A DNA stretch of 64,000 bases from Hymenobacter chitinivorans DSM 11115 (GTDB lineage: Bacteria; Bacteroidota; Bacteroidia; Cytophagales; Hymenobacteraceae): NCBI RefSeq assembly GCF_002797555.1, contig NZ_PGFA01000001.1, positions 868,001 to 932,000 of the forward strand, written 5' to 3'. Shown piece by piece: positions 1 through 8,200 of the stretch. The notes under the pieces are model-generated. The model saw nothing but the letters and a program-made list of their open reading frames with translations. It was not told the origin of the DNA and did no database searches. Every line of letters starts with the position of its first letter. Position 1 is the first letter of the stretch. Position numbers and translations under genes: made by a program.

Positions 1-2
1 GC

Positions 3-254
3 ACCACCGAGAATGGGGTGAAGCTGGAGCGGTTTGCCGTGCTGGAGCAGTTCCGCAACCAGGCTGTGGGCAGCGTGCTGCTCAAACGGGTGCTGGAAGA
101 CGTGCAGGCCGCTCACCCCGAGGCTACCGTGTACCTGAACGCCCAGCTGCGGGCCATTCCGTTCTACGAGCGGCACGGCTTCCGCAAAGTCGGCGACCAG
201 TTCACCGAGTGCGACATTGAGCACTTCAAGATGATCTGGACTAAACCCGATTAA
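3..254 (+). CDS. GNAT-family N-acetyltransferase, 5'-truncated by the window edge
   Basis: The reading frame is open from base 3, so the gene starts upstream of the window; the GTG at 18 is only an internal valine codon. The visible 83 residues match the C-terminal half of a GNAT acetyltransferase, which transfers acetyl from acetyl-CoA to an amine. The acetyl-CoA binding motif A region (QFRNQAVGSVLL, a variant of the R/Q-x-x-G-x-G/A signature) is followed by the strand-helix FYERHGFRKVGDQF and an IEHFKMIW ending, as in ElaA/YjcF-like members. The substrate cannot be told from this fragment. The next gene starts five bases after the stop. Confidence 0.85.
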   Translation, partial: TTENGVKLERFAVLEQFRNQAVGSVLLKRVLEDVQAAHPEATVYLNAQLRAIPFYERHGFRKVGDQFTECDIEHFKMIWTKPD

Positions 255-259
255 TCAAG

Positions 260-712
260 GTGAGATATACAGCAAGTGGGCCGCTGTTGCTAGCCCTGAT
301 TTTCAGCAGTGCTTTTCAGTCGGGGCCGGCCGGGCGTATGGAGGCGGGGTATCGGTTGCACGGAGCTGTTGGCGGTACTACAATGGCGGCATTGTCGGCG
401 TGGCGGGAGCTACAGAAGGCGGGTTTTAGCGACACCCTGGCTTCTGCTCAGTTAGATACCCTGCAGCAAGTTTTGAACCGGGCCAGTAGCAGCAGACATT
501 GGCAGCAGAAGCTGGGTGGACGCTATGCGGCCGTGGAGCTGATTGTGGCTCGGCAATCCGTGCCATTGTTGGTTTCAGAGTCGGGCCGGCTGGTTGTGCT
601 GCTTGATAAGTTGGGGCGAAGCACTGTTGCTCCCGGGCGCAATTACTTCATTGAGCATACAGCTGATCAAATCTGGCTGCGTCGCTTAGCCAGCGCCGCT
701 ACGTCAGAATAA
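260..712 (+). CDS. Small secreted or membrane-anchored protein of unknown function
   Basis: A 150-residue frame with a GTG start, lying between the acetyltransferase and comEC. Residues 1-25 look like a signal peptide (basic start, then a leucine/alanine-rich core ending SSAFQS-G). The rest is soluble, with no Cys pair and no motif I recognise. A hydrophobic beta-rich stretch (VELIVARQSVPLLV, GRLVVLL) lies in the middle. Base composition is somewhat less GC-rich than the neighbours. Spacing of 5 bp upstream and about 70 bp downstream allows co-transcription with comEC. I assign no function. Confidence 0.55.
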   Translation: MRYTASGPLLLALIFSSAFQSGPAGRMEAGYRLHGAVGGTTMAALSAWRELQKAGFSDTLASAQLDTLQQVLNRASSSRHWQQKLGGRYAAVELIVARQSVPLLVSESGRLVVLLDKLGRSTVAPGRNYFIEHTADQIWLRRLASAATSE

Positions 713-782
713 GCAACTGCGGATTAGTTTGAGTATACTTGATGCGTTAAGCATTATTGTTAGTTACTCAGGCTATTTCGTT

Positions 783-3053
783 ATGATTCAGTGGGCTCCG
801 TACGCCTTCGTGCGCCTGTTCCTGGCCTTGGCCGCCGGCGTGTTGACTTACCTGTATTTCGGAGCTGCCTTGCCGGACTTACGCTGGCCGTTGGCTGGCC
901 TTACCGGAGTGTTTATTGCCCTACAAACCTGGGCCAGCCGGCAGCCAAACCCGGGGCCAACGGATGCGGCCGGTATGCTGGCCATCATCTGCCTGTTCGT
1001 AGCCGGCCTCACGCTTACCCAGCAGGCCACCGAAAAGCGCCGGTCCGAGCACCTGAGTCAGCTCACCGGGCCCATCGAGTTTTACCGCGCCGTGGTCGAC
1101 GACTACACCGTGGTGCGGCCCGCGACGTACGCCACCACCGTGCGGGTGTCGGCCGTGCGCGTGGCCGGGCAATGGCGGGCGGCGCTGGGCGGCATCCGGG
1201 TGTCGGTACCCCGCGACTCAGGCGTAACCCAGCCCCGCTACGGCGACGTCTGGCTCGTGCGTGGCGGTCCGGCTTCGGCTAAGGCCCCACTCAACCCCGG
1301 CGAATTTGACTACCGCCGCTACCTGAGCTACCACCAGGTCTACCACCAACAGTTCATCCACGCCGACCAGTACCGGCGCATTGCCTACCAGCCGCCGCTG
1401 TATGTGAAGGCCGTCAGCATGCGGGCCGCCCGGGTCCTCGACGCCGTTTTTCGGCAGTACGTGCATCAGAAGCGGGAATATGCCTTGGCTTCGGCTTTGG
1501 TGCTGGGTATCAAGGACGACGTGGACCAGGACACCAAGCAGGCTTACGCCAACACCGGCACCACCCACATTATGGCCGTTTCGGGGTTGCAGGTGGGCTT
1601 ACTATTCGGGGCCGTGACCTGGCTGCTGGGCCTCTTGCCGGGTCGGCGCGGGCCGTTGTTCCGGCTTACCACGGCGGCGCTGGGTTTGGCCGTTATCTGG
1701 AGCTACGCCTTCCTGACGGGCCTGTCGGCGTCGGTGCTGCGGGCGGCTGTCATGTTCACCTTCGTAATTCTGGCCCGGGCCACCGGACGGCAGAGCAATA
1801 TGTACAATACGCTGGCCGTGGCCGCCTTTTGCCTGCTCTGCTACGACCCGTACTTGTTGGCCGACGTGGGCTTTCAGCTTTCCTTTCTGGCCGTGCTCAG
1901 CATCGTCTACCTGCAGCCCCGCATTGCCGCCTGGGTTGATTTCAAGGATAAGGCCGCGGCCCGCATCCGGCCCTGGCAGCCCCGGGCGGTGCAACAGCTT
2001 TGGCGGGCCGGCGGCTGGTTGGCCAACTGGATTTGGCAGGCCACGGCCCTGTCTTTGGCCGCGCAGGTAGCCACATTTCCGCTGGGCTTGTTTTATTTCC
2101 ACCAGTTTCCACTCAGTTTTCTGGCTTCCAACCTGGTGGCGGTGCCCATTTCATCGTTGGCTGTGTACGTGGGCCTGGCCCTGCTGGCCGTGAAGGGCCT
2201 GGTGGCGTTGGCCGGGCTGGTGCTGCCCGCGGCCCTCACCGCGGGCCTCGATTGGTTACCTCAAGGTATTGCCTGGTTGTTTGAGAAGATGATTCTGGCC
2301 TTCAATGAGTATATCTTCTGGATTGGCCGCACCATGCCCGGGGCCCTGATTCAGAACGTGCACGTAACCCCGCTGCAGGCCTGGCTGATTTTTGCCATGA
2401 TTCTGGCCGTGCTGGTTTTCTTGGCCGTCAAGCGGCTGCCGTGGCTGGGCCTGGCCTGCGCGCTGCTGGCCATCTTTGCCGGCACTCGGGTGTGGGCCGC
2501 CCGGACCCTGACGGCTGATGAGCAGCTGGTTATCTATAGTATTCCGCGCCGCTCGGTGTGCGGGTTCTGGCAGGGCGCTGCCGCCCATATCGTCACCGTC
2601 GACTCGTTGCCGCTCTCGGAAACCGAGCGTACTTACCGCATCGTGCCGGGCATTATTCAGCGCGAAGCCCGGCAGGTGGCCTACCATACCGGTTGGCAGC
2701 CGGCGCCCGTGCCCACGGCCCAGCCCATGCCCCACGTCACGGTGGCCGTGTGGCGGGGCTTGCGGCTGGCCTTCGTAAGCGGCCGAATCGATGAGGCCCG
2801 GATAGCCACGCCCGTGGATGTGCTGGTGCTGCGCCGCAATGCCTGGGTGAAACCCAAGGAGTTAGCTCAGGTATTTGGTCGGAAAGCGCGGGTTATTTTC
2901 GATTCTTCCTGTAAATCCTGGTACGTCGCCCACCAGGATTCGCTCTTGCAAGCGGCTGGCTTTCAGACGCATGACGTGACTAGTAAAGGCGCGTTCATCA
3001 TCCGGCCACGGCCACTGGTCGGCTCAACCAGGGTGCTGGCCGAAACCGAATAG
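783..3053 (+). CDS. comEC: ComEC/Rec2 family DNA uptake channel
   Basis: Predicted inner-membrane channel for single-stranded DNA entry during natural transformation. The 756-residue product has N-terminal membrane helices, a soluble DUF4131-type region at about residues 60-220, then the polytopic competence domain from about residue 230 to 560. The family signature is clear: ALASALVLGIKDD followed by GTTHIMAVSGLQVGLL. The C-terminal region (about 570-756) holds a position where many ComEC proteins carry a metallo-beta-lactamase-like nuclease, but no HxHxDH metal motif is visible, so it looks degenerate. I chose the ATG at 783 because MIQWAPYAFVRL is a typical family start; a TTG at 729 would add 18 residues. 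Confidence 0.9.
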   Translation: MIQWAPYAFVRLFLALAAGVLTYLYFGAALPDLRWPLAGLTGVFIALQTWASRQPNPGPTDAAGMLAIICLFVAGLTLTQQATEKRRSEHLSQLTGPIEFYRAVVDDYTVVRPATYATTVRVSAVRVAGQWRAALGGIRVSVPRDSGVTQPRYGDVWLVRGGPASAKAPLNPGEFDYRRYLSYHQVYHQQFIHADQYRRIAYQPPLYVKAVSMRAARVLDAVFRQYVHQKREYALASALVLGIKDDVDQDTKQAYANTGTTHIMAVSGLQVGLLFGAVTWLLGLLPGRRGPLFRLTTAALGLAVIWSYAFLTGLSASVLRAAVMFTFVILARATGRQSNMYNTLAVAAFCLLCYDPYLLADVGFQLSFLAVLSIVYLQPRIAAWVDFKDKAAARIRPWQPRAVQQLWRAGGWLANWIWQATALSLAAQVATFPLGLFYFHQFPLSFLASNLVAVPISSLAVYVGLALLAVKGLVALAGLVLPAALTAGLDWLPQGIAWLFEKMILAFNEYIFWIGRTMPGALIQNVHVTPLQAWLIFAMILAVLVFLAVKRLPWLGLACALLAIFAGTRVWAARTLTADEQLVIYSIPRRSVCGFWQGAAAHIVTVDSLPLSETERTYRIVPGIIQREARQVAYHTGWQPAPVPTAQPMPHVTVAVWRGLRLAFVSGRIDEARIATPVDVLVLRRNAWVKPKELAQVFGRKARVIFDSSCKSWYVAHQDSLLQAAGFQTHDVTSKGAFIIRPRPLVGSTRVLAETE

Positions 3054-3096
3054 GGTCCAACCTCGCTATATAGTTTATTTAGAGCACCATTTTTGT

Positions 3097-3104
3097 TACG
3101 TTTG
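3097..3104 (+). promoter_or_regulatory. Putative Bacteroidota -7 element (TACGTTTG)
   Basis: Exact match to TAnnTTTG in the comEC-echA gap, about 90 bp before the chosen start of the enoyl-CoA hydratase gene. No TTG is found at the expected -33 spacing (only a TTTA), so it is a weak call. Confidence 0.4.
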
Positions 3105-3195
3105 GTTTCGTCCCGACCTCACGCTGTTCTGGTTGTGCGCCGCCTGGTATTTTGGCGTACGCCCTTGCTTTTCACCGCCTTGCAACGACCCCGTC

Positions 3196-4008
3196 ATGGA
3201 TAATATGCCTACCCAGGAGCTAGAAGCGCTGCGCTACATCCGCTACGAAACGCGCGACGCCATCGGCTACATCACCCTGAACCGTCCCGAAAAACGTAAC
3301 GCTCTGAGCTACGACGTGGTGTCGGAGCTCAAGGAGGCGTTTGAATTTGCCGAAGAAGATGAATCCTGCAAAGTAATCGTGCTGCGGGCCGAAGGCGCAG
3401 CTTTTTGCGCCGGCGCCGACCTGGGTTACATTCAGGAGCTGCAGGGCTTCGGCTACACCGATAACCTGGCCGACTCAACCCACCTGATGCAGCTGTTTCA
3501 CCAGATTTACACCCTCAAAAAGGTGGTAATCGGGCAGGTGCAGGGCCACGCCCTGGCCGGCGGCTGCGGCTTGGCCACTATTTGCGACTTTGCCTTTGCC
3601 GTGCCCGAGGCTAAGTTTGGCTATACCGAGGTAAAAATTGGCTTTTTGCCCGCCATTGTCAGCGTATTCCTGGTGCGCAAGATAGGGGAGGCCCGCACCA
3701 AGCAGCTGCTGCTCACCGGCGACGTTATTTCGGCCCAGGCCGCGGCCGACTTTGGCTTGGTTAACTTCCTGGTGCCCAAGGAAGAGCTGGAGGAGAAAGT
3801 ATACGCCTTTGCCCGCCGCCTCTGCGTCGAAAACTCGGGCCAGAGCATGGAGCTGACCAAGGAAATGCTGGCCCGGATTCCGGAAATGCCCCTGGAAGAC
3901 AGCCTGCGCTATGCCGCCCAGATGAACGCCGAGGCCCGCGGCTCCCTCGACTGCCGCCGTGGTATTGCGGCTTTCCTGAGCAAGGAAAAAATTACCTGGG
4001 ACAACTAA
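3196..4008 (+). CDS. Enoyl-CoA hydratase/isomerase family protein
   Basis: Crotonase-fold enzyme of 270 residues, probably hydrating an enoyl-CoA in fatty-acid or branched-chain amino-acid breakdown in the cytosol. Visible signatures are ITLNRPEKRNAL near the N-terminus, the oxyanion-hole motif AAFCAGADLGYI, the second oxyanion loop HALAGGCGLATICDFAFA, and the catalytic-region sequence KFGYTEVKIGFLPA with a glutamate at the usual position. Length is normal. The ATG at 3196 is preferred over the upstream in-frame codon at 3133, which would add an unconserved Cys-rich tail. Exact substrate is not predictable; a methylglutaconyl-CoA hydratase role is possible. Confidence 0.9.
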   Translation: MDNMPTQELEALRYIRYETRDAIGYITLNRPEKRNALSYDVVSELKEAFEFAEEDESCKVIVLRAEGAAFCAGADLGYIQELQGFGYTDNLADSTHLMQLFHQIYTLKKVVIGQVQGHALAGGCGLATICDFAFAVPEAKFGYTEVKIGFLPAIVSVFLVRKIGEARTKQLLLTGDVISAQAAADFGLVNFLVPKEELEEKVYAFARRLCVENSGQSMELTKEMLARIPEMPLEDSLRYAAQMNAEARGSLDCRRGIAAFLSKEKITWDN

Positions 4009-4150
4009 ACCCTGCCCGGTTTCTTGCCGCCCAAGCGAAAAAAGGGAAATTGCAACGATGTTCTGGCCTAACGGTCAGAACATTTTTGCCTTTCTGCTGC
4101 TTTGTGCTGGTACAACCGCCTCATTTCTTTCACCACTTACTTCTCTTTCC

Positions 4151-4657
4151 ATGACAATGTGGGCAGCCGTGGCCGTCACGACGGCTACTTTTCTGGGAAT
4201 GGAGTTCGTTGCCTGGTTTATGCACAAGTACGTGCTGCACGGCGCGCTGTGGTTTTTGCACCGCTCCCACCACGTGCGGCACCCGCATCACTTCGAGCGC
4301 AACGACTTTTTCTTCTTGTTCTACGGCGCCCTGTCGATGGCCGGTATTATGTACGGCTCAGACGAGAAAAGCTGGCCCTTTTGGGTTGGAATTGGCATTG
4401 CGGCCTACGGCACGGTGTACTTCTTCGTGCACGACGTGCTGATTCACGGGCGTCTGCGGTTCTGGCGTAAGTCGAGCAACAAGTATCTGCGGGCCCTGAA
4501 CATGGCCCACAAGATGCACCACAAAACCACCGGCCGCGACGGTTCCCAGGAGTTTGGTATGCTCTGGGTGTCGCCAAAATATCTGGAGCTGGCCCGTCGC
4601 AAGCCCGCGCCCGTGCGGGTAGCCGACAAGCAAGTATCTACCTCATCACCTTTGTAG
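4151..4657 (+). CDS. crtZ: Beta-carotene hydroxylase CrtZ
   Basis: Membrane-bound di-iron hydroxylase adding 3-OH to beta-ionone rings. The 169-residue product has the four histidine clusters of the CrtZ/fatty-acid hydroxylase superfamily: H25-x4-H30, H37-x2-HH41, H94-x4-H99 and H120-x2-HH124, between hydrophobic helices. The ATG at 4151 gives the usual start just before TFLGMEFVAWFMHKYVLHG; the frame is open back to 4058 but that adds an unconserved hydrophobic leader. It is the first carotenoid gene, 11 bp before the MerR regulator gene, so the two are probably co-transcribed. With CrtW it would give hydroxylated and keto carotenoids. Confidence 0.93.
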   Translation: MTMWAAVAVTTATFLGMEFVAWFMHKYVLHGALWFLHRSHHVRHPHHFERNDFFFLFYGALSMAGIMYGSDEKSWPFWVGIGIAAYGTVYFFVHDVLIHGRLRFWRKSSNKYLRALNMAHKMHHKTTGRDGSQEFGMLWVSPKYLELARRKPAPVRVADKQVSTSSPL

Positions 4658-4668
4658 GGCCGGCCATC

Positions 4669-5565
4669 GTGGGACAGTTTTCAATCAGCGACCTGGAGAA
4701 TATTTCCGGTATCAAGGCGCACACCATCCGGATGTGGGAGCAGCGCTACGGCATTCTGCAGCCCGTGCGCACCCACACCAACATCCGCACTTACTGCGAC
4801 AACGACCTGCGCCGCCTGCTGAACGTGGCCACGCTTTGCGGACAGGGGCACCGGATTTCGAAAGTTGCCCAGCTCAGTGAGCAGGAACTGGCCTCGGCCG
4901 TTATTGCCTGCTGCGAAGACCCGCACGATTACGCCCGCCAAGTCAATGCTCTGCTGGCTGCCACGCTGGAAATGAACGAGCCCCAGATCTGTAAGATTCT
5001 GGGCGGGGCCGTGCAGCAGCTGGGCTTCGAGGCGGCGGTGATGCACGTGGTATACCCCTTCCTGCAACGGGTTGGTATTCTGTGGCAAACGGGTAGCATT
5101 AATCCGGCCCAGGAGCACCTGGTTACCAATATTATCCGCCAGAAAATAGTGGCCGCCACCGACCAGCTGCCGCCGGTGCACCCAAGTGGAACCCAGCGTT
5201 GGGTGTTGTTTTTGCCCGAGGGCGAGCTGCACGAACTGGCGTTACTGTTCATGAATTACGCCCTGCGGGCCCGGGCTCAGCACGTGTTGTACCTGGGGCA
5301 GAACCTGCCGGAGTCGGAGCTGACGGCCGTGTGCCACACCTATCAGCCCCACTGCATCTGTACCGTGCTGACGGCCGTGCCCGAGCGAGGGCAGGTGCAG
5401 GGCTACATCAATCATCTGGCCGAGCTCTGCGGCGGTGCCAAGCTGGTGCTCTACGGCCCATTAATGTTTGGCCAACACCTGACTCTGCCCACCAACGCCG
5501 CCAGTCCTCGGCTAATGACCGACTTCCTGACTTTGGTGGACGAACTGCGGAAGGGCGGAAAATAA
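4669..5565 (+). CDS. MerR-family regulator with CarH-like cobalamin-binding domain
   Basis: A 298-residue DNA-binding regulator starting at GTG. Residues 3-70 form the MerR winged helix (FSISDLENISGIKAHTIRMWEQRYGIL, a family hallmark). Residues 75-165 resemble the four-helix bundle of CarH/LitR and keep the W-x9-EH motif (W139, E149, H150) that caps the upper face of adenosylcobalamin. Residues 175-295 resemble the Rossmann-like B12-binding domain. There the DxHxxG motif is altered: His188 is kept but D and G are replaced (E186-L-H188-E-L-A191). The residue after W139 is Gln, whereas Thermus CarH has the light-state ligand His there. Placement between crtZ and the sigma gene suggests light- or B12-dependent control of carotenogenesis; this role is inferred. 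Confidence 0.88.
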   Translation: MGQFSISDLENISGIKAHTIRMWEQRYGILQPVRTHTNIRTYCDNDLRRLLNVATLCGQGHRISKVAQLSEQELASAVIACCEDPHDYARQVNALLAATLEMNEPQICKILGGAVQQLGFEAAVMHVVYPFLQRVGILWQTGSINPAQEHLVTNIIRQKIVAATDQLPPVHPSGTQRWVLFLPEGELHELALLFMNYALRARAQHVLYLGQNLPESELTAVCHTYQPHCICTVLTAVPERGQVQGYINHLAELCGGAKLVLYGPLMFGQHLTLPTNAASPRLMTDFLTLVDELRKGGK

Positions 5566-5590
5566 AATTTTGTCCTTTAACCTGAACGGT

Positions 5591-5625
5591 AGCGCAACTC
5601 CAACGGGGTTGCGCTTTCTTTTTTT
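5591..5625 (+). terminator. Rho-independent terminator after the MerR gene
   Basis: GC stem AGCGCAACTCC pairs with GGGGTTGCGCT (one G-T wobble, 3-nt loop), followed by TTCTTTTTTT. It lies 25 bp after the stop, separating crtZ-merR from the sigma gene. The following stretch to about 5820 shows nothing else recognisable. Confidence 0.8.
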
Positions 5626-5823
5626 ATGGTTCAGCTCGGCGCTTTCACCGGGGGAATATTCGGGTTCGTCTCCCGAAACAGGAGGCAAGCCGAATTTATC
5701 AGGCAATCGTCGGCCCCTTACCCGCTGGGTCGTACCTTGGCCGGCGAATTGATGTACCGACATTGAATTAGGGCTAGTTGAGAAAAATTCTTACCTAGGC
5801 TAGCCAACATTCAAATGTTCCCG

Positions 5824-5860
5824 TATATTTGTTTAACCTTTTGCCACGAAAAGCTAAACA
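5824..5860 (+). promoter_or_regulatory. Promoter -7 element overlapped by an inverted-repeat operator, upstream of the ECF sigma gene
   Basis: TATATTTG (5824-5831) matches the -7 consensus TAnnTTTG; no good -33 TTG is present. Overlapping it is an inverted repeat: TGTTTAACCTTTT (5830-5842) against AAAAGCTAAACA (5849-5860), whose complement is TGTTTAGCTTTT. The right arm ends two bases before the ATG at 5863, so a bound repressor would block both polymerase and the translation start. The same half-site occurs at 9658-9697 before ispH. Binding by the adjacent MerR regulator is inferred. Confidence 0.6.
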
Positions 5861-5862
5861 GT

Positions 5863-6378
5863 ATGACCTCTTTGGAATTCACCGATCAAGTACAAAAGAT
5901 TTCTTACTCCCTGAAGCCCGTGGCCATGAACCTGACTCGCGACGCTGACGATGCCAAGGACCTGGTCCAGGAAACTTTGCTCAAAGCCATGCTGAACAAG
6001 GACAAGTTTAAGGCGGGCACCAACCTGAAGGCGTGGTTGTACACCATCATGCGCAACACCTTCATTAATAACTACAACAAGATTACCAAGCGCAATAGCA
6101 ATATTGACAGCACGGAGTATTTCCAGTATTTCAATACCGACGAGAATTATATCACCCACAACGGAGCCACTTCCGACTTCGTGGTAACGGACATCAACCA
6201 GGCCATTGCCAATCTGTCGGCCGACTACCGGACGCCGTTCATGATGTACTACATCGGTTACAAGTACCTGGAAATTGCTGAGAAGCTGCAGATTCCGATT
6301 GGAACCGTGAAAAACCGGATTCACATTGCCCGCAAGGAGCTCAAAGATGCTCTGAAGGTTTACGCCCCCGGCGTGTAG
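5863..6378 (+). CDS. ECF-type RNA polymerase sigma factor
   Basis: Sigma-70 family, ECF subgroup, 171 residues. Region 2 (LTRDADDAKDLVQETLLKA...LKAWLYTIMRNTFINNYNK) covers about residues 20-75 and region 4 (YLEIAEKLQIPIGTVKNRIHIARKEL) about residues 130-165. The ATG at 5863 is chosen because it gives the normal ECF length and sits right after the operator; the frame is open to 5815. No anti-sigma gene is adjacent. The neighbours are merR upstream and crtI-crtB downstream, a common Bacteroidota arrangement in which the sigma factor likely drives pigment genes. The target promoters cannot be read from the sequence. Confidence 0.92.
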   Translation: MTSLEFTDQVQKISYSLKPVAMNLTRDADDAKDLVQETLLKAMLNKDKFKAGTNLKAWLYTIMRNTFINNYNKITKRNSNIDSTEYFQYFNTDENYITHNGATSDFVVTDINQAIANLSADYRTPFMMYYIGYKYLEIAEKLQIPIGTVKNRIHIARKELKDALKVYAPGV

Positions 6379-6413
6379 GGAATAGGGAGAATACAACTCG
6401 CGCCCGGGCGTAA

Positions 6414-6466
6414 TACGGGCCGCCAGCTACGGAGCATTTGCCCGCGGCTGGCGGCCCGTAGTTTTT
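6414..6466 (+). terminator. Strong hairpin terminator after the ECF sigma gene
   Basis: A 14-bp perfect stem TACGGGCCGCCAGC (6414-6427) with GCTGGCGGCCCGTA (6447-6460), 19-nt loop, then GTTTTT. It isolates the sigma gene from crtI, which should therefore have its own promoter in 6470-6626; no TAnnTTTG is seen there. Confidence 0.8.
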
Positions 6467-6626
6467 GAGGGCCCAGCCACGCTGCCAATTATTCCCGTGC
6501 CCCGCTGGCTGGAAACGACACTAAACTCTTCTCTTGCACGGCAACGGCGCGCTGGCTTGGACCCTGCCCGCCAAAACAAAGTTGGGAGCGGGTTTGTAGC
6601 TTGCCACCACCTTTTCCCTGTTCAGA

Positions 6627-8123
6627 TTGACTACCGCTTCTGCTTCCCCTCACGTTCTGGTTATTGGTGCCGGCTTCGCCGGCCTCTCGGCGGCTACTTC
6701 CCTGGCCCAGCGCGGCTACCGCGTGACGGTGCTCGAAAAGAACGAAGGGCCGGGGGGCCGGGCCCGGGTTTTTCAGGCTCAGGGCTTCACTTTCGACATG
6801 GGCCCGAGCTGGTACTGGATGCCCGACGTGTTTGAGAAGTATTTCGCCCGCTTCGGCCGTAAGGTGTCGGACTACTACGAGCTGGAGCGCCTGGACCCTT
6901 CGTATCAGGTGGTATTTGGGCCCGATGACGCGGTGGATATTCCGGCAAAAATGGCCGAGCTGCGTCAGCTCTTCGAACAGTACGAGCCCGGCAGTGCCGC
7001 CCGCCTCGACGAGTTCCTGAAGCAGGCCGCCTATAAGTACGAAGTTGGTATCAACCGGCTGGTGTATGCCCCGAGCCGCTCGGTGCTGGAGTTTGCCGAC
7101 CCCAAGCTGCTAGTGGATATGGTGCGCATGGACGTGCTGCAGAGCATGCACAAGCACGTACGCCGCTTTTTCAAGAACCCCAAGCTGCTGCAGCTGGTCG
7201 AGTTTCCGATTCTGTTTCTGGGCGCTACTTCCGAGAATACCCCGGCCCTGTACTCGCTCATGAACTACGCCGACCTGGCCCTGGGTACCTGGTATCCCAA
7301 AGGTGGCATGCACCAGATTGTGCGCGGCATGGTGCAGTTGGCCCAGGAGCAGGGCGTGCAGCTCGAATACAACCAGGAAGTGCAGGAAATCCGGGTCGAA
7401 AACGGCCGGGCTACGGGCGTACAAACGGCCGTCGGCTTCCGCGCCGCCGACATCGTGGTGGCCGGCGCCGACTACCACCACGCCGAGCAGCACCTGCTCC
7501 GGCCCGAGTTTCGGCACTACGACGAGGCTTACTGGGACAAGCGTACCATGGCTCCGTCGTCGTTGCTGTTTTATATCGGGCTCAACAAGCGCCTGCCCAA
7601 GCTGCGCCACCACAACCTGTTCTTCGACGAGGATTTTCAGCTCCACGCCCACGAAATTTACGAGCAGCCCCAGTGGCCCAGCAAGCCGCTCTTCTACGTC
7701 TCGGCCCCGTCCCAAACCGACCCCACGGTGGCCCCGGCCGGCGGCGAAAACCTGTTTCTGCTCATTCCGGTGGCCCCCGACCTGCCCGACCCCGAGGAAA
7801 CCCGGGAGTACTACTACCACCTGATTATGGACCGGCTGGAGCGCCACGTGGGCGAGAGTATCCGCGACGCGGTGGTGTACAAGCGCAGCTACGCCCACCA
7901 CGACTTCATCAGCGACTACCACAGCTACAAGGGCAACGCCTACGGGCTGGCCAACACCCTGCGGCAAACCGCCATTCTGAAGCCCACACTGAAAAGTAAA
8001 AAGGTTAGTAATCTGTATTTTACGGGGCAATTGACCGTGCCTGGCCCCGGCGTGCCACCCTCCCTAATTTCGGGGCAGGTAGTGGCCGGCGAAGTGGAGA
8101 AGGAGTATCCGTTTAACAAGTAG
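6627..8123 (+). CDS. crtI: Phytoene desaturase CrtI
   Basis: FAD-dependent carotenoid desaturase converting phytoene towards lycopene, 498 residues, membrane-associated. The N-terminal dinucleotide-binding motif is VLVIGAGFAGLSAATSLAQ with a GGRA arginine/glycine loop by residue 46, and the C-terminal family signature FTGQLTVPGPGVPPSLISG lies near residue 470. The start is TTG at 6627; no ATG lies between it and the FAD motif. A tandem-word hairpin separates it from crtB. The absence of a nearby TAnnTTTG promoter would fit transcription by the upstream ECF sigma factor, but that is inference. Confidence 0.95.
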   Translation: MTTASASPHVLVIGAGFAGLSAATSLAQRGYRVTVLEKNEGPGGRARVFQAQGFTFDMGPSWYWMPDVFEKYFARFGRKVSDYYELERLDPSYQVVFGPDDAVDIPAKMAELRQLFEQYEPGSAARLDEFLKQAAYKYEVGINRLVYAPSRSVLEFADPKLLVDMVRMDVLQSMHKHVRRFFKNPKLLQLVEFPILFLGATSENTPALYSLMNYADLALGTWYPKGGMHQIVRGMVQLAQEQGVQLEYNQEVQEIRVENGRATGVQTAVGFRAADIVVAGADYHHAEQHLLRPEFRHYDEAYWDKRTMAPSSLLFYIGLNKRLPKLRHHNLFFDEDFQLHAHEIYEQPQWPSKPLFYVSAPSQTDPTVAPAGGENLFLLIPVAPDLPDPEETREYYYHLIMDRLERHVGESIRDAVVYKRSYAHHDFISDYHSYKGNAYGLANTLRQTAILKPTLKSKKVSNLYFTGQLTVPGPGVPPSLISGQVVAGEVEKEYPFNK

Positions 8124-8200
8124 CATCTATCATTTAACAGCTTAAGAGAGCTGCCTAATTGAGTGTTAAATGTTAAATGATAATTGATAACTGAATTAAA
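8124..8200. repeat. Tandem-word hairpin filling the crtI-crtB gap
   Basis: The whole 77-bp gap is one AT-rich imperfect palindrome. TATCATTTAACA (8128-8139) pairs perfectly with TGTTAAATGATA (8171-8182), and an inner CAGCT/AGCTG (8138-8142, 8149-8153) extends the stem. The right side holds degenerate tandem words (GTTAAAT, GTTAAAT, GATAATT, GATAACT). It begins at the crtI stop and ends one base before the crtB ATG. The same word family fills the ftsA-ftsZ gap. Confidence 0.8.

Noticed and set aside
6470..6626. A TAnnTTTG promoter before crtI
   Set aside because: No match was found; the gene may use the ECF sigma factor, but I cannot define that promoter from one example.
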